DNA of 60,984 nt from HGM12587 sp945786935 (GCA_945786935.1 CALZFY010000006.1:1-60984); one strand, 5' to 3'. Counted from the first letter of the stretch, positions 34,780 through 44,029 are shown. Made by a program: numbers and translations. The notes: a model not told the origin generated them from the letters alone.

Positions 34780-35016
34780 ATGAAAGTAACAAATATTTCT
34801 AACATCGATGCATTTTTTAAGGTAGTGGATTCCTGCAAAGGAAAAGTAGAATTAGTAACAGGCGAAGGTGACAGATTAAATCTGAAATCCAAATTATGCC
34901 AGTATGTATCTATGGCAAACATTTTCTCAAACGGTGAAATTCCTGAGCTGGAAGTCATTGCGTATGAAAGAGAAGACATTGACAGGCTGATCAATTTCAT
35001 GATGGGTGGAGAATAA
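34780..35016 (+). CDS. Small conserved protein of HPr-like size, function unknown
   Basis: A 78-residue soluble protein starting MKVTNISNIDAFFKVVDSC. AGGAGG lies 7 nt before the ATG at 34780; an upstream ATG at 34750 has no site. Length and the predicted alternation of strands and helices (KVELVTGEGDRLNLKS; YVSMANIFS; ELEVIAYEREDIDRLINFM) resemble an HPr-type fold, but the phosphorylatable histidine is not seen. It is followed directly by a terminator. Strong own promoter. Confidence 0.65.
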   Translation: MKVTNISNIDAFFKVVDSCKGKVELVTGEGDRLNLKSKLCQYVSMANIFSNGEIPELEVIAYEREDIDRLINFMMGGE

Positions 35017-35105
35017 ATAAAAAACTCCCGATATCTTGAGGAAACCCCTGCAGAAAAGGGATAGTTCCATGATCAAAAGAGATAAATAAAATGTAAGTAA
35101 AATGA

Positions 35106-35137
35106 GAGGAAACAGCGTTGTTTGTTTCCTCTTTTTT
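35106..35137 (+). terminator. Terminator after the small HPr-sized gene
   Basis: GAGGAAACA (35106-35114) pairs with TGTTTCCTC (35123-35131), then six T. Confidence 0.88.
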
Positions 35138-35146
35138 GTGTATAAT
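35118..35146 (+). promoter_or_regulatory. dnaE promoter overlapping the preceding terminator
   Basis: TTGTTT (35118-35123) and TATAAT (35141-35146) are 17 nt apart; the spacer is the 3' arm and T run of the terminator. Confidence 0.6.
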
Positions 35147-35210
35147 AAAAAAGCAAAAGTATCTGGAAGGTACTGAACAGATACGATTATTATTCGAAAG
35201 AGAGTAGAAC

Positions 35211-38200
35211 ATGAATTTCACACATCTGCACGTGCATACGGAGTACAGCCTCTTAGACGGCTCCAATAAAATAAAAGAATGCATTCTCCGGGTAAAAGAA
35301 TTGGGGATGGACAGCGTGGCAATCACAGACCACGGTGTCATGTTTGGTGTCATCGATTTTTATCGTGCAGCCAAAGCGGAAGGGATCCATCCGATTTTGG
35401 GATGTGAGGTGTATGTAGCCCCGGGTTCCCGTTTTGACCGGGAAGTGGGAGAACATGAGGACCGCTACTATCACCTGGTACTTTTAGCGGAAAATCAGAC
35501 AGGGTATCAGAACCTGATGAAAATTGTCTCCAAAGGGTTTACCGAAGGCTATTATTATAAGCCCCGTGTGGATCTGGAGGTTTTGGAACAATATCACGAA
35601 GGAATCATTGCCTTGAGTGCCTGTCTGGCAGGAGAGGTTCAAAGATATTTAAACAGAGGATTTTATGAGGAGGGCAAAAAAGCCGCCTTAAAATATGAAT
35701 CCATTTTTGGAAAAGGCAATTTCTTTCTGGAATTGCAGGATCATGGTCTGCCGGAGCAGAGAAAGGTCAACATGGAGCTTTTGAAGCTGAGCCAGGATAC
35801 AGGCATCGAGCTGGTGGCTACCAATGATGTCCATTATACCTATGCGGAGGATGAAAAGCCTCACGATATTTTGCTGTGTCTCCAGACCGGCAAGAAGCTG
35901 TCGGATGAAAACCGTATGCGCTATGAGGGTGGTCAGTACTATGTGAAATCTCCCCAGGAGATGGCAGAGCTGTTTCCCTATGCGCTGCAGGCACTGGAAA
36001 ATACCCACAAGATTGCCATGCGCTGTCAGGTGGAGATCGAATTTGGTGTCACCAAGCTTCCGAAATATGATGTACCGGAAGGCTACACCTCATGGGAATA
36101 TTTAAATAAATTGTGCTTTGAGGGATTGGAGCGATGTTATCCGGATCATGAAAAGGCATTGGAAGACCAGCTAAGCTATGAGCTGGGCATCATTAAGAAG
36201 ATGGGATATGTGGACTACTTTCTCATCGTGTGGGATTTCATCAAATATGCGAAGGACCATGGCATTGCGGTCGGACCGGGACGAGGAAGTGCAGCGGGAA
36301 GTATTGTTTCCTATACATTGGGGATTACTACCATTGACCCCATAAAATATAATCTGCTCTTTGAAAGGTTTTTGAATCCGGAGCGAGTATCCATGCCGGA
36401 TATTGACGTGGACTTCTGCTTTGAACGGCGTCAGGAAGTCATTGACTATGTTGTGAAAAAATATGGAAAAGACCGGGTGGTACAGATCGTAACCTTTGGT
36501 ACCCTGGCAGCCCGGGGTGTCATCCGTGATGTGGGACGTGTTATGGATCTTCCCTATCAGCTCTGTGACCAGACGGCCAAGCAGATTCCACAGGAATTAA
36601 ATATTACCATTGACAAGGCATTGCAGGCCAATTCGGAGCTGCGCAAAAGTTACGAGGAAAACCCACAGATCCATGAGCTGATCGATATGGCAAAGCGTCT
36701 GGAGGGACTTCCGAGACATACCTCCATGCATGCAGCCGGAGTTGTCATCAGCCAGAAAGCGGTAGATGAATATGTACCTCTTTCCAGAGGCTCCGACGGA
36801 TCCATCACCACCCAGTTTACCATGACCACGCTGGAAGAACTGGGACTTTTGAAGATGGACTTTTTGGGTCTTCGAACATTGACGGTGATCCAAAATGCCG
36901 TGAATATGGTGAAAAAGACCAGAGGCGTGGAAATTGATATTGAAAAAATTGATTATGATGATTCCAAGGTATTAGCCTCCATTGGTACAGGAAAATGTGA
37001 GGGCATTTTCCAGCTGGAAAGTGCGGGAATGAAAAACTTCATGAAGGAGTTAAAGCCAAAGAGTCTGGAAGATATCATTGCGGGAATATCCCTTTACCGT
37101 CCGGGTCCTATGGATTTTATTCCCCAGTATATTAAAGGGAAAGATCATCCGGAAACCATCACCTATGACTGTCCGGAGCTCCAAAGCATTCTGGAGCCTA
37201 CCTACGGCTGCATCGTTTATCAGGAACAGGTTATGCAGATCGTCCAGAAGCTGGCAGGCTATACTCTGGGACGTGCCGATCTGGTGCGCCGTGCCATGAG
37301 TAAGAAAAAGGCTTCCGTCATGGAAAAGGAACGCAAAAACTTTGTCTACGGAAACGAGGAAGAGGGGGTTCCCGGCTGTATCAGCAGAGGCATTCCGGAG
37401 CAGACTGCCAACAAGATCTTTGATAATATGACAGATTTTGCAAAGTATGCTTTCAATAAATCCCATGCGGCAGCTTATGCAGTGGTATCATATCAGACTG
37501 CGTGGCTGAAGTATTACTACCCGATAGAATACATGGCGGCTTTGATGACCTCAGTCATCGATAATCCATCCAAGGTAGCTGAATATATTTTAAACTGCCG
37601 GCAGATGGGGATTGCCATTCTGCCACCGGATATCAATGTGGGCTATGCAGGATTTTCTGTCAGTGAAAAAGGGATTCACTATGGTCTGTCAGCCATCAAA
37701 AGCATTGGGCGGTCTGTGATCGAGAACATTGTGGCAGAGCGTGAAGAAAACGGAGCTTATAAAAGCCTGAAGGATTTCATCAACCGGCTGAGTAATAAAG
37801 AAGTCAATAAAAGAACCATTGAAAACTTCATCAAATCCGGCGCACTGGATTGTCTGGAGGGAACGAGAAAGCAGAAGCTGATCATCTACAATTCCATCAT
37901 GGATGATGCTGCAAGGGAAAAGAAGAATTCTCTGACCGGACAGATGAGTTTGTTTGATTTTGTGGATGATGATACGAAGGCATCCCTGGAAATCCAGATG
38001 CCCGCTGTAGGGGAATACGAGAAAGCGGAGCTTCTGGCCATGGAAAAGGAAGTTCTGGGAGTTTATTTAAGCGGACATCCTCTGGAGGAATGTGAGGAGC
38101 GATGGAGAAAGACCATTTCCCATACATCCGCTGATTTTATGCTGGATGAGGAGATTGGAGCTACCAGGGCAAAAGACGGCGAAAAAGCAATTGTTGGTGG

Positions 38201-38675
38201 AATTATCAGCGAAAAAAGTGTAAAATTAACAAAGACAGGCAAACAGATGGCCTATCTTACCATAGAAGATCTGTTGGGAACGATGGAAGTCATTGTATTT
38301 CCGAAAGATTACGAACAAAATGCCCGTTTTCTGGAAACAGATGCAAAAGTATTTGTGCAGGGACGGGTTTCTAATGAGGATGATAAGCCAAGCAGGCTGA
38401 TCTGCGAGAGAATCATTCCTTTTGAACAGGAGAAAAAAGAGTTGTGGATCCAGTTTGCAGACAAGGAAGCATTTCATCAGCTGGAAGTCCGGATGTTAAA
38501 TTCCCTGAAGGCTTATGAAGGAGATGTGCCTGTGGTAGCTTACCTTGCAAAGGAAAAACAGTGGAAAAGGTATCCCGCCAATAGAAACGTAGCAATTACC
38601 GATTCATTGCTGGCTTCCCTAAAGCAGCAGTTCGGTGAAAATAATATTAAGATCAGAACGCTAAAAGCGATATAA
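35211..38675 (+). CDS. dnaE: DNA polymerase III subunit alpha (DnaE type)
   Basis: A 1154-residue replicative/lesion polymerase. The N-terminal PHP domain starts FTHLHVHTEYSLLDGSNKI; the polymerase core has GPGRGSAAGSIVSY and the catalytic PDIDVDF; helix-hairpin-helix and OB-fold parts (EKSVKLTKTGKQMAYLTIEDLLG) follow. This is the DnaE1-like form without a built-in exonuclease, the partner of PolC in Firmicutes. pfkA follows 11 nt later. Confidence 0.95.
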   Translation: MNFTHLHVHTEYSLLDGSNKIKECILRVKELGMDSVAITDHGVMFGVIDFYRAAKAEGIHPILGCEVYVAPGSRFDREVGEHEDRYYHLVLLAENQTGYQNLMKIVSKGFTEGYYYKPRVDLEVLEQYHEGIIALSACLAGEVQRYLNRGFYEEGKKAALKYESIFGKGNFFLELQDHGLPEQRKVNMELLKLSQDTGIELVATNDVHYTYAEDEKPHDILLCLQTGKKLSDENRMRYEGGQYYVKSPQEMAELFPYALQALENTHKIAMRCQVEIEFGVTKLPKYDVPEGYTSWEYLNKLCFEGLERCYPDHEKALEDQLSYELGIIKKMGYVDYFLIVWDFIKYAKDHGIAVGPGRGSAAGSIVSYTLGITTIDPIKYNLLFERFLNPERVSMPDIDVDFCFERRQEVIDYVVKKYGKDRVVQIVTFGTLAARGVIRDVGRVMDLPYQLCDQTAKQIPQELNITIDKALQANSELRKSYEENPQIHELIDMAKRLEGLPRHTSMHAAGVVISQKAVDEYVPLSRGSDGSITTQFTMTTLEELGLLKMDFLGLRTLTVIQNAVNMVKKTRGVEIDIEKIDYDDSKVLASIGTGKCEGIFQLESAGMKNFMKELKPKSLEDIIAGISLYRPGPMDFIPQYIKGKDHPETITYDCPELQSILEPTYGCIVYQEQVMQIVQKLAGYTLGRADLVRRAMSKKKASVMEKERKNFVYGNEEEGVPGCISRGIPEQTANKIFDNMTDFAKYAFNKSHAAAYAVVSYQTAWLKYYYPIEYMAALMTSVIDNPSKVAEYILNCRQMGIAILPPDINVGYAGFSVSEKGIHYGLSAIKSIGRSVIENIVAEREENGAYKSLKDFINRLSNKEVNKRTIENFIKSGALDCLEGTRKQKLIIYNSIMDDAAREKKNSLTGQMSLFDFVDDDTKASLEIQMPAVGEYEKAELLAMEKEVLGVYLSGHPLEECEERWRKTISHTSADFMLDEEIGATRAKDGEKAIVGGIISEKSVKLTKTGKQMAYLTIEDLLGTMEVIVFPKDYEQNARFLETDAKVFVQGRVSNEDDKPSRLICERIIPFEQEKKELWIQFADKEAFHQLEVRMLNSLKAYEGDVPVVAYLAKEKQWKRYPANRNVAITDSLLASLKQQFGENNIKIRTLKAI

Positions 38676-38686
38676 GGAGGACAATC

Positions 38687-39667
38687 ATGGCAGCAGATAA
38701 AGAAATCAAAACGATTGGTGTTTTGACAAGTGGAGGAGATGCACCGGGTATGAACGCTGCGATTCGTGCCGTTGTAAGACGTGCATGCTACAATGGAAAA
38801 CAGGTGAAAGGTATTCGAAGAGGCTATCAGGGACTTTTAGAGGAAGATATTTTTGATATGAAGCCATCCGATGTATCTGACACCATTGAGAGAGGCGGTA
38901 CCATTCTCTATACAGCCCGCTGTGCAGAATTCCGTACAGCGGAAGGACAGCAAAGAGGTATTGAGATCTGCAAAAAGCACGGCATTGATGGTCTGGTAGT
39001 CATCGGTGGTGACGGTTCCTTTAAGGGTGCACAGTGTCTTGCAAACGGTGGTATCAACACTGTAGGTGTTCCGGGAACCATCGACCTTGACATAGCGTGT
39101 ACAGAATATACCATCGGTTTTGACACTGCAGTGAATACAGCGATGGAAGCCATTGACAAGGTACGTGATACATCTACATCCCATGAAAGATGCAGTATCA
39201 TTGAGGTTATGGGACGTCATGCAGGTTATATCGCATTATGGTGTGGTATTGCAAACGGTGCAGAAGACATCCTTTTGCCGGAAACCTATAACTATGATGA
39301 ACAGGAAATTATCAATAACATTATCCGTAACCGTAAACGCGGTAAAAAGCATCATATCATTATCAATGCGGAGGGTATCGGACATTCTACTTCCATGGCA
39401 AGAAGAATTGAAGCAGCCACAGGTATTGAAACAAGAGCAACGATCTTAGGCCACATGCAGCGTGGCGGCAGCCCAACCTGTAAGGACAGAATGTATGCTT
39501 CCATTATGGGTGCTATGGCAGCCGACCTTCTTTGTGCAGGAAAAACAAACCGTGTTGTGGGATACCAAAACGGTGAGTTTCAGGATTTTGATATTAATGA
39601 AGCCCTTGCAATGAACAAGACCATTGATCCATATCAGTGCGAAATTGCCATGGCATTATCAAGATAA
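38687..39667 (+). CDS. pfkA: 6-phosphofructokinase, ATP-dependent
   Basis: Phosphorylates fructose 6-phosphate in glycolysis. The 326-residue protein has GVLTSGGDAPGMNAAIRAVVR, the catalytic loop PGTIDLDIACTEYTIGFDTA (with D and D of the TIDND-type motif; here TIDLD), MGRHAGYIAL and LGHMQRGGSPT. The TIDLD variant in place of TIDND is worth noting. AAGGAGG precedes the ATG. It is cotranscribed with dnaE, a common Firmicutes order. Confidence 0.93.
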   Translation: MAADKEIKTIGVLTSGGDAPGMNAAIRAVVRRACYNGKQVKGIRRGYQGLLEEDIFDMKPSDVSDTIERGGTILYTARCAEFRTAEGQQRGIEICKKHGIDGLVVIGGDGSFKGAQCLANGGINTVGVPGTIDLDIACTEYTIGFDTAVNTAMEAIDKVRDTSTSHERCSIIEVMGRHAGYIALWCGIANGAEDILLPETYNYDEQEIINNIIRNRKRGKKHHIIINAEGIGHSTSMARRIEAATGIETRATILGHMQRGGSPTCKDRMYASIMGAMAADLLCAGKTNRVVGYQNGEFQDFDINEALAMNKTIDPYQCEIAMALSR

Positions 39668-39668
39668 T

Positions 39669-40442
39669 ATGATTACAAGTACTTCAAATGCTCAGGTGAA
39701 AAATCTGGCACAGTTAATCAAAAAATCAAAGGTGCGTACGGAACAGGGCGTCTATGTGGTAGAAGGCATCAAAATGTTTCAGGAGGCACCCCGGGAGGAA
39801 ATCGTAAGGGCTTATGTCAGCGAAGAACTGATGGAAAAGGGCAATCTTTCAGAAAAACTTGAGGACATCCCCTATGAGATTTTGAAAAAAGAGGTCTTTG
39901 AGCATGTAGCAGATACGAAGACACCTCAGGGGATTTTGTTGGTCATGAAGCAGAAGAAATATGAGCTTTGCCATTTGACAGAGCAGAAAGCACCATTGCT
40001 TCTGGTGTTGGAAAATCTGCAGGATCCGGGAAACTTAGGGACGATGATGCGTACGGCGGAAGGTGCCGGTGTGACAGGCGTGATCTTAAGTAAAGGATGT
40101 GTAGACATTTACAATCCCAAGACCATCCGTTCTACCATGGGTTCCATCTACCGGGTTCCGTTTCTCTATGTTGATGACTTGAAGACGACTTTAGGAAAGC
40201 TTCATGAAAAAGGGATCACAACCTATGCGGCACATTTAAAAGGAAAAGACTTTTACGATGAGGCATCCTACAAAGGTCCCAGTGCATTTCTCATCGGAAA
40301 TGAAGGAAACGGACTGACGGATGAGATTTCACGAATTGCCGGCCAATATATAAAGATTCCCATGGAAGGACAGTTGGAATCCCTAAATGCAGCGGTGGCT
40401 GCGGCGATATTGATGTACGAGGCAGCAAGACAACGCAGGTGA
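39669..40442 (+). CDS. SpoU/TrmH-family 23S rRNA 2'-O-methyltransferase
   Basis: A 257-residue SPOUT methyltransferase. An N-terminal substrate-binding region (KNLAQLIKKSKVRTEQGVYVVEGIKM) is followed by the trefoil-knot domain with LENLQDPGNLGTMMRTAEGAG, NPKTIRSTMGSIYRVPF and IPMEGQLESLNAAVAAAI, the three SpoU motifs. The start at 39669 is 1 nt after the pfkA stop; the longer reading from 39624 overlaps pfkA out of frame. Confidence 0.9.
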   Translation: MITSTSNAQVKNLAQLIKKSKVRTEQGVYVVEGIKMFQEAPREEIVRAYVSEELMEKGNLSEKLEDIPYEILKKEVFEHVADTKTPQGILLVMKQKKYELCHLTEQKAPLLLVLENLQDPGNLGTMMRTAEGAGVTGVILSKGCVDIYNPKTIRSTMGSIYRVPFLYVDDLKTTLGKLHEKGITTYAAHLKGKDFYDEASYKGPSAFLIGNEGNGLTDEISRIAGQYIKIPMEGQLESLNAAVAAAILMYEAARQRR

Positions 40443-40474
40443 TAAATCTCTGAACATGCATATTTTCTCCATAT

Positions 40475-40503
40475 TTGACATATAATGTATTGTTTGTTAC
40501 AAT
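40475..40503 (+). promoter_or_regulatory. Promoter of the SleB-like hydrolase gene
   Basis: TTGACA (40475-40480) and TACAAT (40498-40503) with 17-nt spacing. Confidence 0.75.
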
Positions 40504-40551
40504 CGTAAAAGATTGCGTAATATTTTCGTAACAAATATGGAGGGTAGCGAA

Positions 40552-41574
40552 ATGAAAAGAAAACAGATGATAAGTCTGTTGGGAATGGCACTGATCTGGA
40601 TGTCAGTCTGTGGGTTTACATCCCTGGGAGAGGGAGCGAATGCTGGAATTACAGACATCGTAGAACCTATGACCTGTGAGCAGTTTGAGAATTATGAAGT
40701 CTGGCAGGAATGGGGAAGTCGGTGTATGCCGGATGTAAAAGAATATGTGACGATTCGCCAGGAAGCAAGTGAGACTTCCGAAGCCGTGGGACGTCTTTAT
40801 AAAGGTGGTGCGGCTGATGTGATCGAACGGGGTGCAGAATGGACCAAAGTCGTATCAGGAGATTGTGAAGGATATATTGCCAATCAATATCTGGCCTTTG
40901 GAAAGGATGCAAAGGAGATTGCTAAGAGAGACTGTACCAATGTGGCTACAGTCATTACGGAAACGCTGAAGATCCGTGCAGAAGCATCAGAGGAATCTAA
41001 GACAAGAGACTTAATCGGCTGGGGAGAAACAGCGGATGTCATCGGTGAAGAAGACGGATGGCTGAAGATCAAATACAAGGACGGCGAAGCATATATCAAG
41101 GCAGAGTATGCCTCAGTAGAGTTTGAAGTAGGTGAGGCACAGACCATGGAGCAGATCCGTGCGGCTGAGGCGGCCAAAGAAGCAGCCAGAAAAAAGGCAG
41201 AGCTTAAGAAAAACTATGAGGCAGTAAAAGCGGATGGCAATGAAGTACAGCTTTTAGGAGCACTGATCCAGTTGGAATGCGGCAACGAACCTTATGAAGG
41301 TCAGCTGGCTGTAGGAGCAGTGGTCATGAACCGTGTAAGAAGCGGAAGATACCCAAATTCCATTGCAGATGTGATTTATGCACCGGGACAGTTTCCCTAT
41401 GCAAGCGCAAGAGTACATCAGGTCATGGCTTCCGGCGTGAAAAGCTCCTGTTTGCAGGCGGCACAGGAGGCTATTAATGGAGCCAGCAATGTAGGAAGCT
41501 TTACACATTTTAAATCTGCAAGATCCAGTGTGAATGCGGCGAACATTGTCATTGGAAATCACGTTTTCTATTAA
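40552..41574 (+). CDS. Secreted SH3-domain cell wall hydrolase (SleB/CwlJ-like)
   Basis: A 340-residue exported protein. A signal peptide (KRKQMISLLGMALIWMSVCG) is followed by two bacterial SH3 domains (about residues 60-115 and 130-190), an alanine/lysine-rich linker (~195-225) and a hydrolase_2/SleB catalytic domain beginning ALIQLECGNEPYEGQLAVGA with the catalytic glutamate. It probably cleaves peptidoglycan of wall or spore cortex. The start at 40552 follows GGAGGG; the upstream ATG at 40513 is within the leader. Confidence 0.88.
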   Translation: MKRKQMISLLGMALIWMSVCGFTSLGEGANAGITDIVEPMTCEQFENYEVWQEWGSRCMPDVKEYVTIRQEASETSEAVGRLYKGGAADVIERGAEWTKVVSGDCEGYIANQYLAFGKDAKEIAKRDCTNVATVITETLKIRAEASEESKTRDLIGWGETADVIGEEDGWLKIKYKDGEAYIKAEYASVEFEVGEAQTMEQIRAAEAAKEAARKKAELKKNYEAVKADGNEVQLLGALIQLECGNEPYEGQLAVGAVVMNRVRSGRYPNSIADVIYAPGQFPYASARVHQVMASGVKSSCLQAAQEAINGASNVGSFTHFKSARSSVNAANIVIGNHVFY

Positions 41575-41585
41575 AGAGTTTATGG

Positions 41586-41612
41586 CAGGCACCTTTCCAG
41601 GTGCCTGTTTTT
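41586..41612 (+). terminator. Terminator after the SleB-like gene
   Basis: CAGGCACCT (41586-41594) and AGGTGCCTG (41599-41607) pair around a 4-nt loop, followed by T residues. Confidence 0.88.
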
Positions 41613-41680
41613 GCACCTGAGCTACTTTTACTATATCACCCTTTAGGTTACTAATTTTTCTTTTGGCTTTTAACTGACGC

Positions 41681-41842
41681 CCCGAAAGACAGGTGTTACC
41701 CCACTTCGCAGGCTCCATCCTCCTCGACTAATTCAAGAAACACTAGCCGCTCACAGGAGAGCCTGTTTCGCGGAGTGTTTCTAAGAATGGATTCTCGGAC
41801 TCTTCCGCTTGACACTACGTGGTGCAACACCTGCCCCTCGGG
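41681..41842 (-). repeat. Structured intergenic repeat, copy E
   Basis: Minus orientation. The outer stem pairs 41681-41697 with 41826-41842 (17 bp); three positions are G-U on minus but A-C on plus. The core stem is AGAAACACT/AGTGTTTCT, with inner ACAGG-ctct-CCTGT. Flanks at about 41632-41662 and 41863-41898 are roughly inverted copies of one another and resemble the flanks of A and B, so the full unit may span about 41630-41900. Confidence 0.8.
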
Positions 41843-41964
41843 CGTAAGTTGAAAAAAGTAAAAATAATAGTGGGTCAAAGTGTCCTTTAGTAAGTTAAAG
41901 TTGTAAAATGTGGAAGAATATAGTAAAATAGCGGTACAAGTTTGTGAAGACGAGGAGATACGCT

Positions 41965-42972
41965 ATGGAGAGAAATTGGGATTTATTAAAAGGACGTCAT
42001 TTTTTAAAGCTGTTGGATTATACTCCGGAAGAGATAGAATATTTACTGGATCTGGCGGCGGATTTGAAAGCAAGAAAGAAAAAAGGGATTCGTGTGGATT
42101 ACCTTGTAAGTAAAAATATTGTATTGATTTTTGAAAAGACAAGTACCAGAACCCGCTGCTCCTTTGAGACAGCAGCCCATGATCTGGGGATGGGATGCAC
42201 CTATCTGGATCCGTCGGCTTCCCAGATCGGTAAAAAAGAAAGCATTGCAGATACAGCCAGAGTATTAGGCAGAATGTATGAAGGTATTGAATACCGCGGT
42301 TTTGAACAGGAACGTGTAGAAACACTTGCAAAATATGCAGGGGTACCGGTATGGAACGGTCTTACCAATGAATTTCATCCAACCCAGATGCTGGCAGATC
42401 TTTTGACCATTAGAGAACATTTGGGAGAAATCAAAGGTAAAAAGCTTGTATATATGGGAGATGCCCGTTATAATATGGGAAATTCCTGGATGGTAACCTG
42501 TGCAAAAATGGGTATGAATTTTGTGGCATGTGCCCCCAGGAACTATTTTCCGGATCCGGAACTGGTAGCAACCTGCGGAAGCATTGCAGCTCAGACAGGT
42601 GGAAGCATTTTATTAACTGAAAATGTGGAGGAAGCTACCAAAGATGCAGATATCATCTACACAGATGTATGGGTATCCATGGGAGAACCGGATGAGGTAT
42701 GGGAAACACGTATCAAAGAGCTGATGCCTTATCAGGTAAATAAAAAGGTAATGGAAAATGCGAAACCGACAGCTATCTTCATGCACTGTCTCCCGGCATT
42801 CCACGACCTGGAGACAACTGTGGGTAAGGAGATCAACAGCAAATTCGGTATTACAGAAATGGAAGTAACGGATGAAGTGTTTGAATCACCACAGTCCGTA
42901 GTATTTGATGAAGCAGAGAATCGCATGCATACCATTAAAGCGGTGATGCTTGCAACGATTGGAGTATCTTAA
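41965..42972 (+). CDS. argF: Ornithine carbamoyltransferase
   Basis: Forms citrulline from ornithine and carbamoyl phosphate (or works in reverse in arginine fermentation). The 335-residue protein has the carbamoyl-phosphate motif EKTSTRTRCSFE, the HPTQ motif in EFHPTQMLADLLTI, DVWVSMGEP and MHCLPAFHD. The start at 41965 (MERNWDLLKGRHFL) follows GAGGAGA; an upstream ATG at 41944 is unsupported. No other arginine genes are nearby, so arcB is an equally good name. Confidence 0.93.
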   Translation: MERNWDLLKGRHFLKLLDYTPEEIEYLLDLAADLKARKKKGIRVDYLVSKNIVLIFEKTSTRTRCSFETAAHDLGMGCTYLDPSASQIGKKESIADTARVLGRMYEGIEYRGFEQERVETLAKYAGVPVWNGLTNEFHPTQMLADLLTIREHLGEIKGKKLVYMGDARYNMGNSWMVTCAKMGMNFVACAPRNYFPDPELVATCGSIAAQTGGSILLTENVEEATKDADIIYTDVWVSMGEPDEVWETRIKELMPYQVNKKVMENAKPTAIFMHCLPAFHDLETTVGKEINSKFGITEMEVTDEVFESPQSVVFDEAENRMHTIKAVMLATIGVS

Positions 42973-43247
42973 TGAACTCAAAAACAAGGGAACCTTATCT
43001 ATATACCCGTATATTGAATCTGGTCCTGGGAGTCATCATTCTCATTTTGATGGCACTGGTATTTTTTCAGGATACAGGGACAGAAAAATTTGAGATGCTG
43101 ATCTTTTTTCTGGCAGCGATTGAGAATTTTATCGGTGCTACGGTGAGCTTTTCAGAAAGAAAAAAAGTGCGGGGAAATGTGTATGCCATCGTTAGTGCAT
43201 TGTTTTTGATCATTGCATTGATTTTGGCGGTGCGTTATTTTGTATGA
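42972..43247 (+). CDS. Small membrane protein of unknown function
   Basis: A 91-residue protein with three hydrophobic segments (about residues 14-32, 40-58 and 67-88). Its ATG overlaps the OTC stop (TAATG) and its stop overlaps the birA start, so it is coupled to both. No catalytic motif is visible. Confidence 0.7.
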   Translation: MNSKTREPYLYTRILNLVLGVIILILMALVFFQDTGTEKFEMLIFFLAAIENFIGATVSFSERKKVRGNVYAIVSALFLIIALILAVRYFV

Positions 43248-44029
43248 GTATGGAATTGAAAACGTTAGAGACAGCATGGGCAGGGAAAACCTGCCTTTGC
43301 TTTGATACATTGGATTCTACCAATGATTATGGTAAAATCTTATCAGAAAAACAAAAGGTTCATGGAACATTGATCGTTGCAGACACCCAGACAGCAGGTA
43401 AGGGAAGAAGGGGACGCGCCTGGCAGTCTCCGAAAGGGTCTTCTGTTTCCATGAGTCTTTGCCTGGAACCAAAGCTGCCGACAGAAAGAGCCGCAGGACT
43501 TACCCTGGTGATGGCACTTTCCGTAGCGTCTGCCATAGAAGAAATGACCGGGGAAAAAGCCATGATCAAATGGCCTAATGACATTGTATTAAATGGAAAG
43601 AAAATCTGTGGGATTCTGACAGAAATGTTTTTAAGGGAAAAGGATTATGTTGTGATCATCGGTGTGGGGATCAATGTAAATATTTTAGAATTCCCACCGG
43701 AAATCCGAAATATAGCAACCTCCCTTTGTCTGGAATGTGGAGAAAAAATTTCCAGGGAAGATCTCATGAAAGCGACCATGAAACATTTTGAAAGCTTTTA
43801 TGAGAAGTATGAAGTCAGTGGCGACTTTTCTATTTTGAAAGGGCAGTATGAGAAAAGACTGGTAAATAGAAACAGTCAGGTCAGGGTCTTAGACCCAAAA
43901 GAACCTTTTGAGGGAATCGCAAAGGGCATTGATGAACTGGGTAACCTGCTTGTTTTATGTGAAGACGGACAATTAAAAAGCGTCTGCTCCGGAGAAGTGT
44001 CGGTCAGAGGGCTTTATGGATATGTTTAG
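43244..44029 (+). CDS. birA: Biotin--[acetyl-CoA-carboxylase] ligase without HTH domain
   Basis: Attaches biotin to carboxylase carrier proteins. The 261-residue protein starts directly in the catalytic domain (LDSTNDYGK; ADTQTAGKGRRGRAWQSPKG biotinyl-AMP loop; MIKWPNDIVLNGKKICGILTE) and has the C-terminal SH3-like domain. The N-terminal DNA-binding domain of bifunctional BirA is absent, so it is an enzyme only. Confidence 0.92.
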   Translation: MSMELKTLETAWAGKTCLCFDTLDSTNDYGKILSEKQKVHGTLIVADTQTAGKGRRGRAWQSPKGSSVSMSLCLEPKLPTERAAGLTLVMALSVASAIEEMTGEKAMIKWPNDIVLNGKKICGILTEMFLREKDYVVIIGVGINVNILEFPPEIRNIATSLCLECGEKISREDLMKATMKHFESFYEKYEVSGDFSILKGQYEKRLVNRNSQVRVLDPKEPFEGIAKGIDELGNLLVLCEDGQLKSVCSGEVSVRGLYGYV

